Positions 57,994-64,000 of a stretch of DNA of 64,000 bases are shown piece by piece. Position 1 is the first letter of the stretch; every line of letters begins with the position of its first letter. The stretch comes from Nematostella vectensis. Lineage: Eukaryota > Cnidaria > Anthozoa > Actiniaria > Edwardsiidae. The notes under the pieces were generated by a model. That model did no database searches, was not told where the DNA came from, and saw nothing but the letters and a program-made list of their open reading frames with translations. The stretch spans positions 16,426,751 to 16,490,750 of the forward strand of contig NC_064042.1 in the NCBI RefSeq assembly GCF_932526225.1, read 5' to 3'. The translations under genes were made by a program, and so were the position numbers.

Positions 57994-60900
57994 ATTCACA
58001 CGGTTGTCATATTGTTCGTTCATGTCTCAGATTCACACGGTTGTCATATTGTACGTTCATGTCTCAGATTCACACGGTTGTCTTATTGTACGTTCATGTC
58101 TCAGATTCACACGGTTGTCTTATTGTACGTTCATGTCTCAGATTCACACGGTTGTCATATTGTACGTTCATGTCTCAGATTCACACGGTTGTCATATTGT
58201 ACGTTCATGTCTCAGATTCACACGGTTGTCATATTGTACGTTCATGTCTCAGATTCACACGGTTGTCATATTGTACGTTCATGTCTCAGATTCACACGGT
58301 TGTCTTATTGTACGTTCATGTCTCAGATTCACACGGTTGTCTTATTGTACGTTCATGTCTCAGATTCACACGGTTGTCATATTGTACGTTCATGTCTCAG
58401 ATTCACACGGTTGTCATATTGTACGTTCATGTCTCAGATTCACACGGTTGTCATATTGTACGTTCATGTGTCAGATTCACACGGTTGTCATATTGTACGT
58501 TCATGTCTCAGATTCACACGGTTGTCGTATTGTACGTTCATGTCTCAGATTCACACGGTTGTCATATTGTACGTTCATGTGTCAGATTCACACGATTGTC
58601 ATATTGTACGTTCATGTCTCAGATTCACACGGTTGTCGCATTGTACGTTCATGTCTCAGATTCACACGGTTGTCATATTGTACGTTCATGTCTCAGATTC
58701 ACACGGTTGTCTTATTGTACGTTCATGTCTCAGATTCACACGGTTGTCTTATTGTACGTTCATGTCTCAGATTCACACGGTTGTCTTATTACGTTCATGT
58801 CTCAGATTCACACGGTTGTCATATTGTACGTTCATGTGTCAGATTCACACGGTTGTCATATTGTACGTTCATGTCTCAGATTCACACGGTTGTCATATTG
58901 TACGTTCATGTCTCAGATTCACACGGTTGTCATATTGTACGTTCATGTCTCAGATTCACACGGTTGTCATATTGTACGTTCATGTCTCAGATTCACACGG
59001 TTGTCATATTGTACGTTCATGTCTCAGATTCACACGGTTGTCTTATTGTACGTTCAGGTCTCAGATTCACACGGTTGTCATATTATACTTTCATGTCTCA
59101 GATTCACACGGTTGTCATATTGTACGTTCATGTGTCAGATTCACACGGTTGTCATATTGTACGTTCATGTGTCAGATTCACACGGTTGTCATATTGTACG
59201 TTCATGTCTCAGATTCACACGGTTGTCGTATTGTACGTTCATGTCTCAGATTCACACGGTTGTCATATTGTACGTTCATGTGTCAGATTCACACGGTTGT
59301 CATAATGTATGTTCATGTCTCAGATTCACACGGTTGTCATATTGTACGTTCATGTGTCAGATTCACACGGTTGTCATATTGTACGTTCATGTGTCAGATT
59401 CACACGGTTGTCATATTGTACGTTCATGTCTCAGATTCACACGGTTGTCATATTGTACGTTCATGTCTCAGATTCTCACGGTTGTCATATTGTACGTTCA
59501 TGCCTCAGATTCACACGGTTGTCTTATTGTACGTTCATGTCTCAGATTCACACGGTTGTCTTATTGTACGTTCATGTCTCAGATTCACACTGTTGTCATA
59601 TTGTACGTTCATTTCTCAGATTCACACGGTTGTCATATTGTACGTTCATGTCTCAGATTCACACGGTTGTCTTATTGTACGTTCAGGTCTCAGATTCACA
59701 CGGTTGTCTTATTGTACGTTCATGTCTCAGATTCACACGGTTGTCATATTGTACGTTCATGTCTCAGATTCACACGGTTGTCTTATTGTACGTTCATGTC
59801 TCAGATTCACACGGTTGTCGTATTGTACGTTCATGTCTCAGATTCACACGGTTGTCATATTGTACGTTCATGTCTCAGATTCACACGGTTGTCTTATTGT
59901 ACGTTCATGTCTCAGATTCACACGGTTGTCATATTGTACGTTCATGTCTCAGATTCACACGGTTGTCATATTGTACGTTCATGTCTCAGATTCACACGGT
60001 TGTCTTATTGTACGTTCATGTCTCAGATTCACACGGTTGTCATATTGTACGTTCATCTCTCAGATTCACACGGTTGTCATATTGTACGTTCATCTCTCAG
60101 ATTCACACGGTTGTCATATTGTACGTTCATGTCTCAGATTCACACGGTTGTCATATTGTACGTTCATGTCTCAGATTCACACGGTTGTCATATTGTACGT
60201 TCATGTCTCAGATTCACACGGTTGTCATATTGTACGTTTATGTCTCAGATTCACACGGTTGTCTTATTGTACGTTCAGGTCTCAGATTCACACGGTTGTC
60301 ATATTATACTTTCATGTCTCAGATTCACACAGTTGTCATATTGTACGTTCATGTGTCAGATTTACACGGTTGTCATATTGTACGTTCATGTGTCAGATTC
60401 ACACGGTTGTCATATTGTACGTTCATGTCTCAGATTCACACGGTTGTCGTATTGTACGTTCATGTCTCAGATTCACACGGTTGTCATATTGTACGTTCAT
60501 GTCTCAGATTCACACGGTTGTCATATTGTACGTTCATGTCTCAGATTCACACGGTTGTCATATTGTACGTTCATGTCTCAGATTCACACGGTTGTCATAT
60601 TGTACGTTCATGTCTCAGATTCACACGGTTGTCATATTGTACGTTTATGTCTCAGATTCACACGGTTGTCATATTGTACGTTTATGTCTCAGATTCACAC
60701 GGTTGTCTTATTGTACGTTCATTTCTTAGATTCACACGGTTGTCATATTGTACGTTCATGTCTCAGATTCACACGGTTGTCATATTGTACGTTCATGTCT
60801 CAGATTCACACGGTTGTCATATTGTACGTTCATGTCTGAGATTCACACGGTTGTCATATTGTACGTTCATGTCTCAGATTCACACGGTTGTCTTATTGTA

Positions 60901-61839
60901 CGTTCATGTCTCAGATTCACATTGTTGTCTTATTGTACGTTCATGTCTCAGATTCAAACGGTTGTCATATTGTACGTTCATGTCTCAGATTCACACGGTT
61001 GTCATATTGTACGTTCATGTCTCAGATTCACACGGTTGTCATATTGTACGTTCAGGTCTCAGATTCACACGGTTGTCTTATTGTACGTTCAGGTCTCAGA
61101 TTCACACGGTTGTCATATTATACTTTCAGGTCTCAGATTCACACGGTTTTCATATTGTACGTTCATGTCTCAGATTCACACGGTTGTCATATTGTACGTT
61201 CATGTCTCAGATTCACACGGTTGTCATATTGTACGTTCATCTCTCAGATTCACACGGTTGTCGTATTGTACGTTCATGTCTCAGATTCACACGGTTGTCT
61301 TATTGTACGTTCATGTCTCAGATTCACACGGTTGTCATATTGTACGTTCATGTCTCAGATTCACACGGTTGTCATATTGTACGTTCATGTCTCAGATTCA
61401 CACGGTTGTCATATTGTACGTTCATGTCCCAGATTCACACGGTTGTCATATTGTACGTTCATTTCTCAGATTTACACGGTTGTCATATTGTACGTTCATG
61501 TCTCAGATTCACACGGTTGTCATATTGTACGTTCATGTCTCAGATTCACACCGTTCTCATATTATACGTTCATGTCTCAGATTCACACGGTTGTCATATT
61601 GTACGTTCATGTCTCAGATTCACACGGTTGTCTTATTGTACGTTCATGTCTCAGATTCACATTGTTGTCTTATTGTACGTTCATGTGTCAGATTCACACG
61701 GTTGTCATATTGTACGTTCATGTCTCAGATTCACACGGTTGTCTTATTGTACGTTCATGTCTCAGATTCACACGGTTGTCTTATTGTACGTTCATGTCTC
61801 AGATTCACACGGTTGTCTTATTGTACGTTCATGTCTCAG
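57994..61839. repeat. 37-bp minisatellite: 104 copies of the exon 24 acceptor plus exon start
   Basis: The unit is attcacacggttgtc (identical to the first 15 coding bases of exon 24) followed by atattgtacgttcatgtctcag, ending in an acceptor AG. The span of 3846 bp equals 104 x 37 minus 2, and one copy (near 58790) does lack two bases. Common variants are cttattg/cgtattg and gtgtcag. Because 37 is not a multiple of 3 and the unit has no stop in any + frame, all three + frames stay open for most of the array. Confidence 0.98.
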
Positions 61840-61963
61840 ATTCACACGGTTGTCAGCGGTGCGCTGGACCGCCTTCACTACGAGAAAGACCCGTGCGTCA
61901 AGTACGACAGCAACCGAAAAGTCTGGATCTATCTCCACCGAAACCGAACTGAGGAGGAATTCG
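61840..61963 (+). CDS. NFRKB: NFRKB exon 24
   Basis: The exon begins right after the last array copy (cgttcatgtctcag) and reads IHTVVSGALDRLHYEKDPCV, then KYDSNRKVWIYLHRNRTEEE and F plus a split codon, donor TTCG/gtaagt. It is almost identical to human NTVVSGALDRLHYEKDPCVK and WIYLHRDRSEEEF. Phase 0 in, phase 1 out. The true 5' boundary is uncertain, because any of 104 upstream acceptors could also be used. Confidence 0.96.
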
Positions 61964-62159
61964 GTAAGTATCCAAAATCGTATATCCAATTGGTTCTTCA
62001 TATATCCGACTGGATCGTTTGTATACTGATTTCGAATAGATTTTCCGTATATCTTGATGAATCGTTCATATTTCCAAATGGTTAAGTCTGAATGGCTCAA
62101 ACTCTGTATCTCTGCTCGATAGGAAAGTGTGCGCTTCTAGCACAACAGTTGGGTCTTTT

Positions 62160-62960
62160 TTCGTAAAATGCATAGTATATAGATTTTGGCATTGCCTAAA
62201 ACCGGAGCTCCAAACGACCAAAACTTTGCATATCCTCGCTTAATAATTTAAAAAAATATTAAATATTATTATTATTTATGTTTTTGACGACGTCAACGAT
62301 TTCTCAGATCACGCGACCAACTTGTTATACCCCCTTCCCCCACATCTACATAACACATAACAAGTTTAGTTGTCATACGATGTTTCGACGTCAGGGTAGT
62401 TTTAATTTATTGACGTCATCGATGACGTCACATGACCATCTCATTGCACCCCACTTGAAACATACATCACACCTACAGAGTTTTGTTGTCACACGATGTT
62501 TCTTTAATGAAATATAAATATTTTTTTATATGAGGACGTCAGTTTTTTCTTCTTCTGTGACGTCATTGATGACGTCACAATCACGGGACTAGTTTGGTTG
62601 TGAAACAATGTTTCTTTCAAGAGATATGAATGTTTTGCTTTTAATCACGTTTTTTGCTTTTAGTGACGACATCGATGACGCCACACAACACGTGACCTTA
62701 TTTTTGCATCCCCCTTTACACCTACCTGACACCTACCGAGTTTGGTTGCCATATGATGTTTCCTTCGTGAAATATAAATATTTTTTTATTTTGACGACGT
62801 CAGCATATTTTTGCTTCTAGTGACGTCATCGAAGACTTCACCAATCACGTGACCACAGTTTTGCACTTCCCTGACAAACAAACATGACACCTACCAAGTT
62901 TGGTTGTCATACGATGCTTTTAAATAATAAATAGATTTAGGCATTGCCTAAAGGCGGAAC
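62160..62960. repeat. Element of imperfect ~140-bp repeats rich in TGACGTCA palindromes
   Basis: Four or five diverged units each carry a gacgtcatcgatgacgtcac-like palindrome, a 'gtttggttgtcatacgatgt' block and a 'gaaatataaatatttttt' block. The ends share gattttggcattgcctaaa (62175) and gatttaggcattgcctaaag (62935), followed by a cggarc motif. It looks like an interspersed element with tandem internal structure; family unknown. Confidence 0.65.
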
Positions 62961-63241
62961 CAGCGCATTTGTTTTCCAAATATTTTTTTATAGCTTTTAT
63001 GAATATAACAATAACAAAATAATGATAATAATACATTTTATAAATAATCATAAAAAATCATAACCGTAATAAAGATCAGAATAAGAAAAAAGGTCCTTGT
63101 TTATATCAATAAATGTCCAAATATAGAGGATTACTTTAATTAACATAAATAAATAAACAATAAAAAGCTCTACTCAAACGTTTTCTATAAATGCTGTCCT
63201 GCTTTAGTTCCATTTTAGTTTGAATATTAAAATATAAAGTC

Positions 63242-63446
63242 TTGATATTGTTAAGATTGAATAAACGTTAATTGATTATTGTGTTAATTTTTTGCTTTGT
63301 ATGTAACCAGAAGACTTATGAATGTGTTGTAGTTGATTTAAAAAAGAAGGACAAGAAAGCCAAGTTGAAAAAGAAATTAAAGCAGAAGCTACAGCAAAAA
63401 CAGGAACGCCAAGCGAGTGCCAAGAAGCAAGAAATAAAGCAAAATA
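63242..63446 (+). pseudogene. NFRKB: Displaced copy of NFRKB exon 13 with its acceptor
   Basis: A 205-bp match to 37507-37711. The exonic 136 bp are identical. The 69 bp of intron before it differ at about six positions. The acceptor gtatgtaaccag is kept, but the copy ends before the exon 13 donor and runs into A/T-rich DNA, with a stop at 63512. Its frame needs phase 0 while exon 24 ends in phase 1, so it cannot simply be spliced on. Because it includes intron sequence it is a DNA-level duplicate, not a retrocopy. Confidence 0.9.
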
Positions 63447-64000
63447 TTTCTTTATTATTTATTTCTATATTTCCACCACCTATAAAAAATAAAAGCAAAA
63501 AGGAAAAAAAATAATATAAACGTGTTGAGAAGAGAAAATTTCAAATAACAATTTTACCATTCAACAATTTAACGATTTTATAATTTCTACCTCTGAATTT
63601 GTTATTTAATTATCTATCATAGACTTATTTGGAGAAAATCGTTCATATAATTTTATGGCCACTAAAAACAATAAACACTCCGGTAATCTGTTGGAAAATT
63701 GGTTGCCTTACAGGTGTGGTTTAATAATAAATAAACCTGCTTATCCAGTGCTTTTTTCGAGAGTTATTTGCCAAGACACAGCAGTATTAGTAGAGGTGCA
63801 GCGACTTGCTTTGATAGGTTTGATAATGGAAAACTACAGTTTATAAAAAAAAAAACGATTGAAAACGACTTGAAAACGTACCGTTTGATTCGTTTCGAGT
63901 CGGCGAGAAACCAACAATAATAATCATACTTTTGCTGCTTTATTGGCTTCGATTTCTCCGTCTTTAGACATACGACCTTTTCTTTTTATTTTAGCCTTTT
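63447..64000. other. Intron 24 interior to window edge
   Basis: AT-rich. The stretch from about 63860 to the edge is the second copy of the dispersed repeat at 34030-34190. A 63-codon frame at 63655-63846 has no supporting signals. Confidence 0.55.

Larger units (their letters stand above)
7069..61963 (+). other. NFRKB: NFRKB orthologue (INO80G), gene span in this window, 3' end missing
   Basis: This gene is identified by a colinear series of 24 exons matching human NFRKB as remembered. NFRKB is a nuclear INO80 remodelling-complex subunit. Its DEUBAD domain binds and inhibits the deubiquitinase UCHL5 (UCH37). It also carries a winged-helix-like domain and a long disordered C-terminus. The DEUBAD (exons 1-7) and winged-helix (exons 14-18) regions and the block after it are all present. 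The long C-terminus is not, so the gene must continue beyond base 64000. Exons are 27-215 bp. Introns reach 9 kb and are dominated by minisatellites and transposons. All joins are phase-consistent except exon 12 to exon 13. Family identity is very strong; individual small exons less so. Confidence 0.95.

Noticed and set aside
57875-62085. Overlapping + strand frames of 445-932 codons with a 37-residue period
   Set aside because: They exist because the 37-bp unit has no stop in any + frame. They are not independent genes; only the exon 24 part is recognisable protein. The possible in-frame splicing use is reported as a finding instead.
63655-63846. 63-codon frame beginning MATKNNKHSGN
   Set aside because: No splice sites or recognisable similarity, and it adjoins a dispersed repeat; probably chance.

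Overview
This is metazoan nuclear DNA. GT-AG introns, LTR and non-LTR retrotransposons, DNA transposons and very heavy minisatellite content all point that way, and there is no sign of bacterial or viral gene organisation. The style of the repeats and retroelements suggests a cnidarian, most likely an anthozoan such as a sea anemone. That taxonomic call is inference.

The backbone is one gene on the + strand, the orthologue of NFRKB (INO80G), a metazoan subunit of the INO80 chromatin-remodelling complex. I could place 24 coding exons, about 1.9 kb of CDS spread over 54.9 kb (7069-61963), by splice sites, phase and similarity to the human protein as I remember it. Exons 1-7 encode the N-terminal DEUBAD domain, exons 10-13 a basic linker, exons 14-18 the winged-helix-like domain, and exons 20-24 the conserved block after it. 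The gene runs off the right edge. A divergent neighbour lies head-to-head on the - strand (exons 6683-6697, 6353-6515, 4574-4732). It starts with a basic and acidic/Ser-rich N-terminus and then the first half of a PHD-like finger. The two share a TATA-less promoter of about 370 bp with CCAAT boxes and YY1-like sites. A second, weaker - strand gene candidate with a clear TATA box lies at 2027-2894.

The introns are filled with repeats; roughly 40% of the window is tandem array. Intron 1 holds a nest: an L2/CR1-like LINE interrupted by a hAT-like transposon, itself interrupted by a second LINE. Intron 4 holds a nest of two Gypsy-like LTR elements, with a visible 5-bp target duplication. From about 31.8 kb rightward almost every intron carries a minisatellite of 0.2-6 kb, several with higher-order structure.

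The most unusual observation is that several arrays are built from the gene's own splice junctions. The array in front of exon 24 is 104 tandem copies of that exon's 3' splice site plus its first 15 coding bases. The array after exon 17 is about 60 copies of that exon's end plus a consensus GTAAGT donor. The start of intron 13 is a small, decayed array of the exon 13 donor, and exon 16 has a duplicated acceptor. The result is a gene with over 150 decoy splice sites next to real ones. Exon 13 also has a displaced copy at 63242-63446 whose exonic part is identical.
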